64,000 bases of DNA from CADEDV01 sp964437415 (lineage in GTDB: Bacteria; Bacteroidota; Bacteroidia; Chitinophagales; Chitinophagaceae), in contig CAYTGN010000006.1 in the NCBI GenBank assembly GCA_964437415.1, forward strand, positions 124,001-188,000. Direction: 5' to 3'. Made by a program: the position numbers and the translations under genes. Positions 56,947 through 64,000 of this stretch are shown piece by piece. Positions within the stretch are counted from its first letter, which is position 1; every line of letters starts with the position of its first letter. The notes beneath the pieces are model-generated. The model saw only the letters and a program-made list of their open reading frames with translations, did no database searches and was not told the origin of the DNA.

Positions 56947-57924
56947 TCAGAAACCGGTAGGTTTGAGTTTCAACCCGGCTGTTTCATCAAGCCCGAATAA
57001 CAGGTTCATATTTTGTACAGCCTGTCCGCTGGCGCCTTTCAGCAGGTTATCAGTGGCGGAATGAACCACCAGTTTGCTGCCAGCTTTTTCAAGGTGAATG
57101 ACAGCTTTGTTGGTATTCACCACCTGTTTCAGGAAGATGGGTTCGTTACTCACATGGGTAAAAGGATATCCTTTGTAAAAATCCATGAACAATTTTTTTA
57201 CTTCTTCCAGGCTCAGTTCACAATGAATAGTAGAGCTGATAAAAATACCTCTGGTGAAATCGCCTCTCCACGGAACAAAGTTTAATTCAATATTGTTGCC
57301 CGGCTGCAATTGCAATAATGATTCACCTATCTCATCCAGGTGCTGGTGAGTAAGCGTTTTATAGGCCTGTATATTATTGGCCCGCCAGCTGAAATGAGAG
57401 GTCTGTGTCAGTGATTGCCCTGCACCTGTTGAACCGGTGATGCCGGTTGTATAGATCTCATCCAGTAAGCCGGCTTTTGCCAGGGGTAATAAGCCTAACT
57501 GGATCGTTGTGGCAAAACAGCCGGGATTGGCAATGTTATCAGCTTTTCTTATTGCTTCCCTGTTTAGCTCGGGTAGCCCGTATATAAATTTTCGATTTTG
57601 GATTTTTGAATGTTGATTTAACCGGAAATCGTTGGCTAAATCAATAATCCTGGTGCTTTCAGGAATTGTATTTTCAGTTATAAATTTCTTTGATTCACCA
57701 TGCCCCAAACAAAGGAATAATACATCAGCATCATTACTCATCTGATCGGTGAATAGCAAATCCGTTTCACCCAGCAGGTCCTGGTGAACAGTATGAACAG
57801 CTTTACCCGCATTGCTGCGGCTATGAATAAAAGAAACAGATACATGCGGATGATTGATCAGTAAACGGATCAATTCACCACCGGTATAACCTGCTCCCCC
57901 GATTATGCCAACTTTGATTTTCAT
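56947..57924 (-). CDS. argC: N-acetyl-gamma-glutamyl-phosphate reductase
   Basis: This 325-residue enzyme reduces N-acylglutamyl phosphate to the semialdehyde. It has the NADP Rossmann motif 'VGIIGGAGYTGGELIRLL' (about 4-21) and the active-site Cys in 'NIANPGCFATTIQLGLLPL' (about 130-148). The His in 'VPWRGDFTRGIFIS' completes the site. Five bases separate it from argG. Confidence 0.96.
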   Translation of the reverse strand: MKIKVGIIGGAGYTGGELIRLLINHPHVSVSFIHSRSNAGKAVHTVHQDLLGETDLLFTDQMSNDADVLFLCLGHGESKKFITENTIPESTRIIDLANDFRLNQHSKIQNRKFIYGLPELNREAIRKADNIANPGCFATTIQLGLLPLAKAGLLDEIYTTGITGSTGAGQSLTQTSHFSWRANNIQAYKTLTHQHLDEIGESLLQLQPGNNIELNFVPWRGDFTRGIFISSTIHCELSLEEVKKLFMDFYKGYPFTHVSNEPIFLKQVVNTNKAVIHLEKAGSKLVVHSATDNLLKGASGQAVQNMNLLFGLDETAGLKLKPTGF

Positions 57925-57929
57925 GTTTC

Positions 57930-59129
57930 TTATTTCTCATTCTCTTTCCTGACAGCATTCCAGATACTCGTCTGGTTGCCGAATATTTTGGAAAAACCTC
58001 TTACGTCTTCGCCGCTGAAACCGGTATTCATTTCCCCGTATTTACCAAACTTGCTGCTCATCAGGTCGTATTTACTTTCAATACCGGTCACCTGGAACCG
58101 GTAAGGCATCAGTTGCACAAACACATCACCACTTACATTTTGCTGGCTGTTTTGCAAAAAGGCTTCAATATCTCTCATCACCGGATCGAGTATCTGGCCT
58201 TCATGCAGCCAGTTGCCATAGAATTGGGCCAGTGTATCTTTCCATTGCAACTGCCATTTGGTGAGCACATGTTTTTCCAGTGCATGATGCGCTTTTAAGA
58301 TCACCATCGGCGCTGCTGCCTCAAAACCCACCCTGCCTTTGATGCCGATAATCGTATCGCCGACATGTATATCTCTTCCTATTCCGTAAGGTCCGGCAAT
58401 AGTTTGTAAGTATTGAATGGCTTCTGACGGATGCAAGAACTGTTTGTCGTCAACTGAAACCAATTCTCCTTTTGTAAATCCTAATTTGACTTTCCGGCTA
58501 TCAGACTCACTGACTTGTGTAGGCCATGCTTCTTCCGGCAACATGCCTTTTGATGAAAGCGTTTCTTTTCCACCTACACTCGTTCCCCAAAGACCTTTAT
58601 TGATAGAATACATTGCTTTGTCAAAGTTCATTTCCACACCCTTACTTTTCAGGTAAGTGATCTCATCTTCACGGCTAAGTTTCAGATCTCTTATCGGTGT
58701 GATGATCTCCACGCCGGGGATCATGATATGAAAGATCATATCAAACCGCACCTGGTCATTACCGGCGCCTGTGCTGCCATGCGCCACGGCATCGGCTTTC
58801 AGTTGCTGAACATGCTCAGCAATATGCAGGGCCTGGCTCAGTCTTTCTGCCGACACACTCAGCGGGTAGGTATTATTCTTTAGAACATTTCCGAAGATGA
58901 GATATTTGATGATGCGGTCATAATAACCTTTCACCGCATTGACAGTGGTATGAGATTTCACACCGAGTTTATAGGCATGAGCTTCAATCTGCTTTAATTC
59001 TTCTTCGCTAAAGCCACCGGTGTTCACAATGATGCTATGCACTTCATATCCCTTCTCCTCGCTGAGATATTTGACGCAGTAAGTCGTATCTAATCCGCCG
59101 CTGAAACCAAGTACTACTTTTTTTGCCAT
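57930..59129 (-). CDS. argG: Argininosuccinate synthase
   Basis: This 399-residue enzyme joins citrulline and aspartate with ATP. The PP-loop 'LGFSGGLDTTYCVKYL' (about 7-22) is at the N-terminus, and 'AHGSTGAGNDQVRFDM' is the second conserved motif. The overall form is the shorter Bacteroidota subtype. Encoded 17 bp after the GNAT gene. Confidence 0.96.
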   Translation of the reverse strand: MAKKVVLGFSGGLDTTYCVKYLSEEKGYEVHSIIVNTGGFSEEELKQIEAHAYKLGVKSHTTVNAVKGYYDRIIKYLIFGNVLKNNTYPLSVSAERLSQALHIAEHVQQLKADAVAHGSTGAGNDQVRFDMIFHIMIPGVEIITPIRDLKLSREDEITYLKSKGVEMNFDKAMYSINKGLWGTSVGGKETLSSKGMLPEEAWPTQVSESDSRKVKLGFTKGELVSVDDKQFLHPSEAIQYLQTIAGPYGIGRDIHVGDTIIGIKGRVGFEAAAPMVILKAHHALEKHVLTKWQLQWKDTLAQFYGNWLHEGQILDPVMRDIEAFLQNSQQNVSGDVFVQLMPYRFQVTGIESKYDLMSSKFGKYGEMNTGFSGEDVRGFSKIFGNQTSIWNAVRKENEK

Positions 59130-59146
59130 TACAGAATTTGAACGGT

Positions 59147-59890
59147 TTAAAGGTGAAAGTAATGATACAAAAATGCTTTAAGCCTGCCCCCGCCGCTGCT
59201 GCCGGTTTTTTCATCCGGGTTGGCTCCTTTGTTATTTTTATCCTTTTTGAGGAAAGGTCTTAATAATTTCCATTGCTTGAGGCGGAGCAGCCGTTCAAAA
59301 CCTTTGGCGTTTTTCTTGAAATATTCTTTGGTTTCCTCCGGTGCATAATGATCTTTGGGATCATAGAGCATAGCAGTGCACATGCAATTCTTTCTTTCCT
59401 TGCTCATCAGTATCTCGTAATTCACACAGCTTTTACAGCCCGCCCAGAAAGCCTCGTCCTGTGTCAGTTCCGAGTAGGTCACCGGCTCGTAGCCAAGATC
59501 GCTGTTGATCTTCATCACCGCCAGCCCCGTGGTCAGCCCGAATATTTTGGCATCGGGATATTTCAGGCGGGACAGGGTAAAGATTTTTTTCTTGATGGAT
59601 TTGGCCACTCCGGTCTTCCGGTAAGCCGGCGCCACGATCAAGCCACTGTTGGCCACATATTCACCATGGCTCCATGTTTCGATATAACAAAAGCCTACCC
59701 ATTCGTTCAGGTCAGTTACAGCTATTACTGCTTTGCCTTCATCAATTTTTTGTTCGATGTATTCCGGCGTCCGTTTGGCAATGCCGGTGCCACGGGCCGC
59801 AGCCGAATTCCCCATCTCATCCGTGATGGTCTTTGAGTAAACTTTATCAGATGCGGTCGCAACCCTGATAATGATATTTTGATTGTCCAC
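59147..59890 (-). CDS. GNAT family N-acetyltransferase, candidate N-acylglutamate synthase
   Basis: This 247-residue protein has a GNAT domain: 'AVIAVTDLNEWVGFCYIETW', the acetyl-CoA loop region 'GLIVAPAYRKTGVAKSIKKKIF' and 'FGLTTGLAVMKINSDLGYEPV'. A C-terminal extension contains 'WAGCKSCVNYEIL' and 'KNCMCTAMLYDP', four cysteines that could bind a metal. It starts with GTG, as no ATG is available. As first gene of the arginine operon it is the best candidate for N-acetyl- or N-succinylglutamate synthase; activity is inferred from position. Confidence 0.85.
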   Translation of the reverse strand: MDNQNIIIRVATASDKVYSKTITDEMGNSAAARGTGIAKRTPEYIEQKIDEGKAVIAVTDLNEWVGFCYIETWSHGEYVANSGLIVAPAYRKTGVAKSIKKKIFTLSRLKYPDAKIFGLTTGLAVMKINSDLGYEPVTYSELTQDEAFWAGCKSCVNYEILMSKERKNCMCTAMLYDPKDHYAPEETKEYFKKNAKGFERLLRLKQWKLLRPFLKKDKNNKGANPDEKTGSSGGGRLKAFLYHYFHL

Positions 59891-60143
59891 TTTGTAATTA
59901 TGTTATTATGATAAGGGCCACCAGTCCAAAGAAACTTTTCCGGAGAGGATTCACTGACAGGGACCAGGGTGAAGGGTTCGTCCTGTCAGCACACAGGGCG
60001 GCGTCGTGGGCGGGAAAAAGTAAACACATCAAACCCAACCGAGTAAACTCCGCAGGTTATCGGCGCATGAAATGCAAATTGCTTGGTATGTGTCAGAATG
60101 TTGGTCACCTTGACAAACAAGTTGTAAATTGGGTACAAATGTA
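59891..60143 (-). promoter_or_regulatory. Long leader of the arginine operon, possible structured RNA
   Basis: A minus-strand -7 element TACATTTG at 60136-60143 would start a transcript with a leader of about 240 nt before the GNAT gene. The leader contains a GC-rich region unlike the A/T-rich surroundings, with a strong hairpin (59954-59961 with 59982-59989, eight pairs CTGACAGG/CCTGTCAG). It also contains a two-arginine mini-ORF ATG CGC CGA TAA at 60056-60067 and a 43-codon open frame. No known riboswitch was recognised. The stretch is 302 bp between genes. Confidence 0.5.
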
Positions 60144-60192
60144 TAATAATAATTTATACAGGGTCGGAAAATTTTTGTTATAAACTGTTGTT

Positions 60193-60654
60193 ATGGACCA
60201 AAGCAAACCATTGACGGATGAACAACCGTTAGCGTCAGAGCCACCAAAGAAAAAATCATGGTGGAGGAAATTCCGCAACAGGCTTTTGCTGATCCTTTTT
60301 ATTGCCCTGGCTATTTTTATTTATGTAAAATTCTATTTTGTTTTTGGTGTCGGGACAAAGGCCGGGGAGCTGAATTTTATTGTGAAGAAGGGATACGTTT
60401 TTAAGACTTATGAAGGAAGAGTGATTCAAACCGGCTATAAATCCAAAGTTCCGGGCAGCATTCAGTCAAATGAGTTTGAGTTTTCAGTGGAAGATGAAAA
60501 AGTGGCGCAGCAACTAATGTCAAATAGCGGGGCACTTATGGAGTTGCATTACAAAGAATACCTTGGCGCACTGCCCTGGCGGGGGATGAGCCGCTATGTG
60601 GTGGACAGTATCATCTCCATTCAACGACCAGGGAGTAACAATAACCCTTTCTGA
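60193..60654 (+). CDS. Small membrane-anchored protein of unknown function
   Basis: This 153-residue protein has a charged N-terminus ('PPKKKSWWRKFRNR'), one membrane segment ('LLLILFIALAIFIYVKFYFVFG', about 32-52) and a ~100-residue C-terminal domain ('GELNFIVKKGYVFKTYEGRVIQTG', 'ALMELHYKEYLGALPWRG'). Similar proteins are widespread in Bacteroidota and sometimes carry the misleading name 6-phosphogluconate dehydrogenase, which the sequence does not support. Convergent with the methyltransferase gene at 60659, four bases apart. Confidence 0.83.
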   Translation: MDQSKPLTDEQPLASEPPKKKSWWRKFRNRLLLILFIALAIFIYVKFYFVFGVGTKAGELNFIVKKGYVFKTYEGRVIQTGYKSKVPGSIQSNEFEFSVEDEKVAQQLMSNSGALMELHYKEYLGALPWRGMSRYVVDSIISIQRPGSNNNPF

Positions 60655-60658
60655 GAAA

Positions 60659-61351
60659 CTATGCCTGGAGCAAGAAGATGGCAGGTCGTTTATGTATATC
60701 CGGTTTGTTTTGTTGCCACTCTGCAATAGTTTTAGTTTTTATCCATTCATTACTGGCAGTCAGGTCAACGGCGATACAAAGCCGGGTAGAAGCTTTACAA
60801 TTTTTCAGGATGGTTTCTGTGAGTTGATTATTGCGGTAAGGCGTTTCAATGAAAATCTGTGTGCAATTCTTTTTCTGCGATTCTGCTTCCAGTTCTTTAA
60901 TGGCTTTTATCCGTTGCTGGTTGTCAATTGGCAAATACCCCACAAACTGGAATTGCTGACCGTTCATACCGCTGGCCATTAATGCTAATAATATGGAGTT
61001 GGGCCCCGCCAGTGGTTTCACTTCCACATTCATTTGCTGGGCAATCGCTACCAGTGCTTGCCCGGGGTCTGCCACACCGGGACAACCTGCCTCGCTGATG
61101 ATGCCGATGTTTTTTCCTTCCAGAAGTTTTTTCTTAAAACTGTCTGACATTTCCCGGGTGTCCGACACAGTATACCACTCATAATTATCTATCACTATTT
61201 CCTTACTCAGTGATTTCAAATAACGCCTTGCTGTTCTTTCATTCTCTACGAAAAATACCTGGCATTGCTTCGCTGTTTCCAGCACATAGGCAGGAATGGC
61301 ATTGGTTCCTTCTTCATGCAAAACAGATGGGAGCAGGAAAACAGTTCCCAT
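60659..61351 (-). CDS. SAM-dependent methyltransferase, RsmI-like (tetrapyrrole methylase fold)
   Basis: This 230-residue protein begins 'MGTVFLLPSVLHEEG' and contains the tetrapyrrole-methylase fold motifs 'IGIISEAGCPGVADPGQALV' and 'VKPLAGPNSILLALMASGMNG', as in RsmI, the 16S rRNA 2'-O-methyltransferase for C1402. It is shorter than classic RsmI and belongs to a second, Bacteroidota-type group; the substrate is not certain. The ATG at 61351 is used, because the longer frame overlaps the upstream gene. Confidence 0.87.
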   Translation of the reverse strand: MGTVFLLPSVLHEEGTNAIPAYVLETAKQCQVFFVENERTARRYLKSLSKEIVIDNYEWYTVSDTREMSDSFKKKLLEGKNIGIISEAGCPGVADPGQALVAIAQQMNVEVKPLAGPNSILLALMASGMNGQQFQFVGYLPIDNQQRIKAIKELEAESQKKNCTQIFIETPYRNNQLTETILKNCKASTRLCIAVDLTASNEWIKTKTIAEWQQNKPDIHKRPAIFLLQA

Positions 61352-61352
61352 A

Positions 61353-62099
61353 TCAGGTGTTTTTAACTTTTTGAACAGTGAGGGTGGCGGCAATAATAGC
61401 ATAGGCCGGTGCAAAAACTATTACTATATGCATCAGGAAAAAAAGGAAACCATTGGCAGTGCCCAATCCTTTGTGCCGTCCGCTGAACCGGATGCTTTGC
61501 GAAGGGGTAAATCCGTTTCTTGCAAAACTGTAATCCAGCATGGAGAAGCCATAATAGTAACATTCCATAGCCAATGCGATAAGCGGTGTGATCCAACCAA
61601 CGAGTGGTACTAATGATAAAAAGATCAGTGCAAAAAGATAAACGGTCTGCCAGCCGCAGTTGCGCAAGGCCAGCCGTATGCTCCGGGAGCAGTCCTTGCG
61701 AAGTTCAGACCAGTTGAAAGTATGTTCCTTTCCTTCCATCATCGTCTCTGTTTTTTCACTCAGGTATGCAAACAGGGGGGAACCAATGATGAGAATAAGG
61801 TATTTGAAGAACGAGAAATAAAACAAGACAAGGATCAGCCGCAGCATCACACCCATCATCACAAAAAAGAAGCTTAACCAGGCGCTGCGTTCCTGCTGCA
61901 GCCAGGGCTCAATGCGTAATTGCATACTTGCCCATGAAATGGCATCGTCGGCGGATCTCCAGAAAAAGATCATGCCTGCTATGAAAAGTATAGTATATAT
62001 AATGCCGGGGATGATGATCCATTTCCAGAAGCGGTGTTCCTGAATGAACCGGTGGGCTTCCGAAAAGGATTGGAATGCAATGACAATTTCTTTGAGCAA
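61353..62099 (-). CDS. EI24 domain membrane protein (CysZ-like)
   Basis: This 248-residue membrane protein has four to five hydrophobic segments ('IIIPGIIYTILFIAGMIFFW', 'FFFVMMGVMLRLILVLFYF', 'TVYLFALIFLSLVPLVGWITPL') and the family motif 'YYYGFSMLDYSFARNGF'. It belongs to the EI24/CysZ family; CysZ proteins take up sulfate, but in Bacteroidota the role is untested. It starts with TTG at 62099; no ATG fits before the first membrane segment. Confidence 0.87.
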   Translation of the reverse strand: MLKEIVIAFQSFSEAHRFIQEHRFWKWIIIPGIIYTILFIAGMIFFWRSADDAISWASMQLRIEPWLQQERSAWLSFFFVMMGVMLRLILVLFYFSFFKYLILIIGSPLFAYLSEKTETMMEGKEHTFNWSELRKDCSRSIRLALRNCGWQTVYLFALIFLSLVPLVGWITPLIALAMECYYYGFSMLDYSFARNGFTPSQSIRFSGRHKGLGTANGFLFFLMHIVIVFAPAYAIIAATLTVQKVKNT

Positions 62100-62174
62100 A
62101 ACCTTAATTTGAGGAGGTAAATATAGTTATTACGGGCACAAGGCACAAGGCGCAAGAATCAAGCCATTAGGTAT

Positions 62175-62780
62175 ATGAAAAAGCTTGACAGTTCATTCTA
62201 TCAACGGGAAAATGTATTGCAGATCGCAAAAGAATTACCCGGAAAAATACTGGTTACAAAATGGGATGGCATTATCACATCAGGTCGTATCGTAGAGGTG
62301 GAAGCGTATGCAGGTATAGCTGACAAAGCCTCTCATGCTTTTGGCGGCAGAAGAACAGCGAGAAACGAAGTGATGTACGCCGAAGGAGGGCTGGCCTATG
62401 TTTATTTGTGCTACGGTATTCATCATTTGTTTAATGTGGTGACACATACAAAAGATATTCCCCATGCCATATTGATAAGGGCTGTGGAACCGCTGATAGG
62501 TATTGAGACAATGTTGCAGCGGACCGGGAAAAAGAAATTGGATTCAACGCTGACAAGAGGCCCAGGCAATGTATCCAAAGCACTCGGTATTTGCACCACC
62601 CACAGCGGCACTGCTTTAACAGGCAAGGAGCTCTATATTGTTGCTGATGATTTTGTTTTTGCGAAAGGAGAAATAGCTGCTTCGCCCCGCATTGGTGTGG
62701 ATTATGCCGGTAAAGATGCATTGTTGCCTTACCGCTTCTATGTCAAAGGCAATCCATTTGTGAGCGGCAAACCGAAATAG
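62175..62780 (+). CDS. mpg: DNA-3-methyladenine glycosylase (AAG/MPG family)
   Basis: This 201-residue enzyme removes alkylated purines from DNA. It has 'GRIVEVEAYAGIADKASHAFGGRRTARNEVMY' with the catalytic Glu in 'VEVEAY' (about 39-44), the intercalating Tyr region 'AYVYLCYGIHHLFNVV' and the C-terminal 'PRIGVDYAGKDALLPYRFY'. Length and motif order fit the monofunctional AAG family. Confidence 0.94.
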   Translation: MKKLDSSFYQRENVLQIAKELPGKILVTKWDGIITSGRIVEVEAYAGIADKASHAFGGRRTARNEVMYAEGGLAYVYLCYGIHHLFNVVTHTKDIPHAILIRAVEPLIGIETMLQRTGKKKLDSTLTRGPGNVSKALGICTTHSGTALTGKELYIVADDFVFAKGEIAASPRIGVDYAGKDALLPYRFYVKGNPFVSGKPK

Positions 62781-62807
62781 ATTGTATTTTCAGGCCAAAC
62801 TTTTCCA

Positions 62808-64000
62808 TTGGCAATTTCAAAACAACAATTGCGGTTCATTTCACTGGCGGGCGGTGTGGCCGTAGCCTTGTTATTGAATTATGTTGATCCCTTTTCAGTA
62901 GGACCCCATGCGGCAAAAGTGCTGGCGGTGGCGGGACTGATGATCACCTGGTGGGTGACAGAAGCCCTGCCCATGCCTGCGGTGGCATTGCTGCCGCTGA
63001 TCTTGTTTCCCTTACTTGGCATCAGCTCCATGAAAGAATCGGCGGCCCCTTATGCAAATGAAGTGATCTTTTTGTTCATGGGTGGTTTTATGCTGGGTCT
63101 TGCCATTGAAAAGTGGAACCTGCATCGCCGCATCGCATTGAATATTGTAAGACTAACCGGCACCAGCGGCAACCGCATTGTCCTCGGGTTTATCCTGGCT
63201 ACGGGTTTGCTGAGCATGTGGTTGAGCAACACGGCCACCACCATGATGATGTTTCCCATAGCCCTGTCCGTTATTCATGTGATGAAAGAAAATGATAAAG
63301 GTGAAGGGAATATTCTCAACTTTTCATTGACCATCATGTTGGCCATAGCCTATGCTGCCAATATCGGGGGGATAGCCACCATCATCGGCACTCCGCCAAA
63401 TGTTGCATATGTAGGTTATATCGAAAGCAAGATGCCGGAACTGAAAGTGGATTTTATGAGCTGGATGCTGCTGTGCCTGCCCGTAGCCATCCTGCTGCTT
63501 GCAGCTTTGTATTTTGTCATGGTCAAATGGCTTTATCCCAACCGCATCCGTTCCAGCGCTGCTACCCGGCAACTGATACAGCAGGAAATTAAGCAATTAG
63601 GGCCTCTTTCTGTTGCTGAAAAAAGAGTGCTGGTCATTTTTCTTTCTACTGCTTTTTTATGGATGACAAGAAAATTGCTCAATGATGATGTGTTGCCCTG
63701 GCTGGGCGATATGTTGAATACCCGTCTTTTTTCTTTCCGGCTTGATGATACCATCATTGCTATGTTATGTGCTATAGCTTTGTTTATCTGTCCTACGGGA
63801 TCAGACAAACCAGCCCCGGGTGAAAACACCGGTGCTTTGCTGGAATGGAGCGATACCAGTAAAATGGCATGGGGCATTTTGCTTTTATTCGGTGGCGGCA
63901 TTTCGCTGGCAACAGCGCTGGAAAATGCAGGGCTGATGGAACAGTTGGGTCAATGGCTGGCCCGGTTCTCCGGTAATGGTCTGCTGCTGGTGTTGGTGCT
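62808..64000 (+). CDS. SLC13/DASS family sodium:anion symporter (partial, 3' end outside window)
   Basis: The frame is open from a TTG at 62808 to the right edge, about 397 residues. It has repeated membrane segments and the family signatures 'WLSNTATTMMMFPIALSV' and 'NIGGIATIIGTPPNVAYVG' in the first half, and 'ILLLFGGGISLATALE' at the start of the second. These are the substrate- and Na-binding SNT/TPP loops of divalent-anion transporters for dicarboxylates or sulfate. No ATG is available before the first membrane segment, so TTG is likely the start. Confidence 0.88.
   Translation, partial: MAISKQQLRFISLAGGVAVALLLNYVDPFSVGPHAAKVLAVAGLMITWWVTEALPMPAVALLPLILFPLLGISSMKESAAPYANEVIFLFMGGFMLGLAIEKWNLHRRIALNIVRLTGTSGNRIVLGFILATGLLSMWLSNTATTMMMFPIALSVIHVMKENDKGEGNILNFSLTIMLAIAYAANIGGIATIIGTPPNVAYVGYIESKMPELKVDFMSWMLLCLPVAILLLAALYFVMVKWLYPNRIRSSAATRQLIQQEIKQLGPLSVAEKRVLVIFLSTAFLWMTRKLLNDDVLPWLGDMLNTRLFSFRLDDTIIAMLCAIALFICPTGSDKPAPGENTGALLEWSDTSKMAWGILLLFGGGISLATALENAGLMEQLGQWLARFSGNGLLLVLV

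Noticed and set aside
59908..60183. A 91-codon open frame on the plus strand between the arginine operon and the small membrane protein
   Set aside because: It runs opposite to the operon leader, shows no domain, and its ends are A/T-rich non-coding DNA. I treat the region as a possible RNA leader rather than a gene.
60193..60654. 6-phosphogluconate dehydrogenase, a name sometimes given to such proteins
   Set aside because: At 153 residues with one membrane segment it has no Rossmann fold or dehydrogenase motif.
1..64000. CRISPR array, rRNA operon or insertion sequence
   Set aside because: No regularly spaced direct repeats, rRNA sequence or transposase gene were seen anywhere in the window.

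Overview
The window is chromosomal DNA of a member of the Bacteroidota, most likely a Chitinophagaceae-like bacterium. The evidence is the type IX secretion and gliding genes porU, porV and gldJ in their usual neighbourhood, a bacillithiol gene (bshA), an ornithine carbamoyltransferase of the acylated-ornithine type, and promoters that fit the Bacteroidota -7 element TAnnTTTG. A-rich leaders replace Shine-Dalgarno sequences, and many lipoproteins and domains (DUF983, DUF2490, DUF4292, DUF6132, EI24) are typical of the phylum.

Layout. 1-9.6 kb: housekeeping and envelope genes: a cut ATP-grasp protein, a B12-binding mutase subunit, an aldo/keto reductase, a glycosyltransferase, gltX, two paralogous lipoproteins around a polysaccharide deacetylase, and tatD. 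9.6-17.03 kb: tRNA-Ser(GGA) carries a 7.3-kb integrative element bounded by 17-bp direct repeats. It encodes a tyrosine integrase, an excisionase-like protein, a winged-helix protein with a sliding-clamp-like tail, a RepA-type AAA ATPase, a primase-like protein, an iteron-like array and two secreted cargo proteins. No relaxase or capsid gene is visible. The terminator that should follow the tRNA now lies beyond the right end of the element.

17.06-26.9 kb: a sulfide/persulfide handling cluster: two thioredoxins, sulfide:quinone oxidoreductase, a two-part YeeE/YedE transporter, rhodaneses, a persulfide dioxygenase-like fusion, a TauE/SafE exporter, Dps and a Crp/Fnr regulator. Six palindromes of the form GTGAY-N4-RTYAC lie upstream of its transcription units, each with a -7 element exactly 33 bp away centre to centre. 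This fits class II activation by the regulator encoded in the cluster.

26.9-40.7 kb: murF, gldJ, porU, porV, ispF, dut, a DUF4292 lipoprotein, an EnvC-like protein, bshA and an M28 peptidase. 40.7-48.0 kb: a block of secreted paralogues, a TPR protein and a TPR histidine kinase/response regulator pair. It is flanked by a 49-bp perfect repeat of the 3' end of the peptidase gene, so it looks like an inserted or duplicated segment.

48.0-60.2 kb: a propeller protein, then a compact arginine operon read leftward from a ~245-nt leader: GNAT, argG, argC, a DUF1343 (NamZ-like) gene, argD, argF', a DUF559-argB fusion, argE and argH. Five GC-rich palindromic repeats sit in frame inside these genes. 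60.2-64.0 kb: a small membrane protein, a SAM methyltransferase, an EI24 protein, a 3-methyladenine glycosylase and the start of an SLC13-type transporter.
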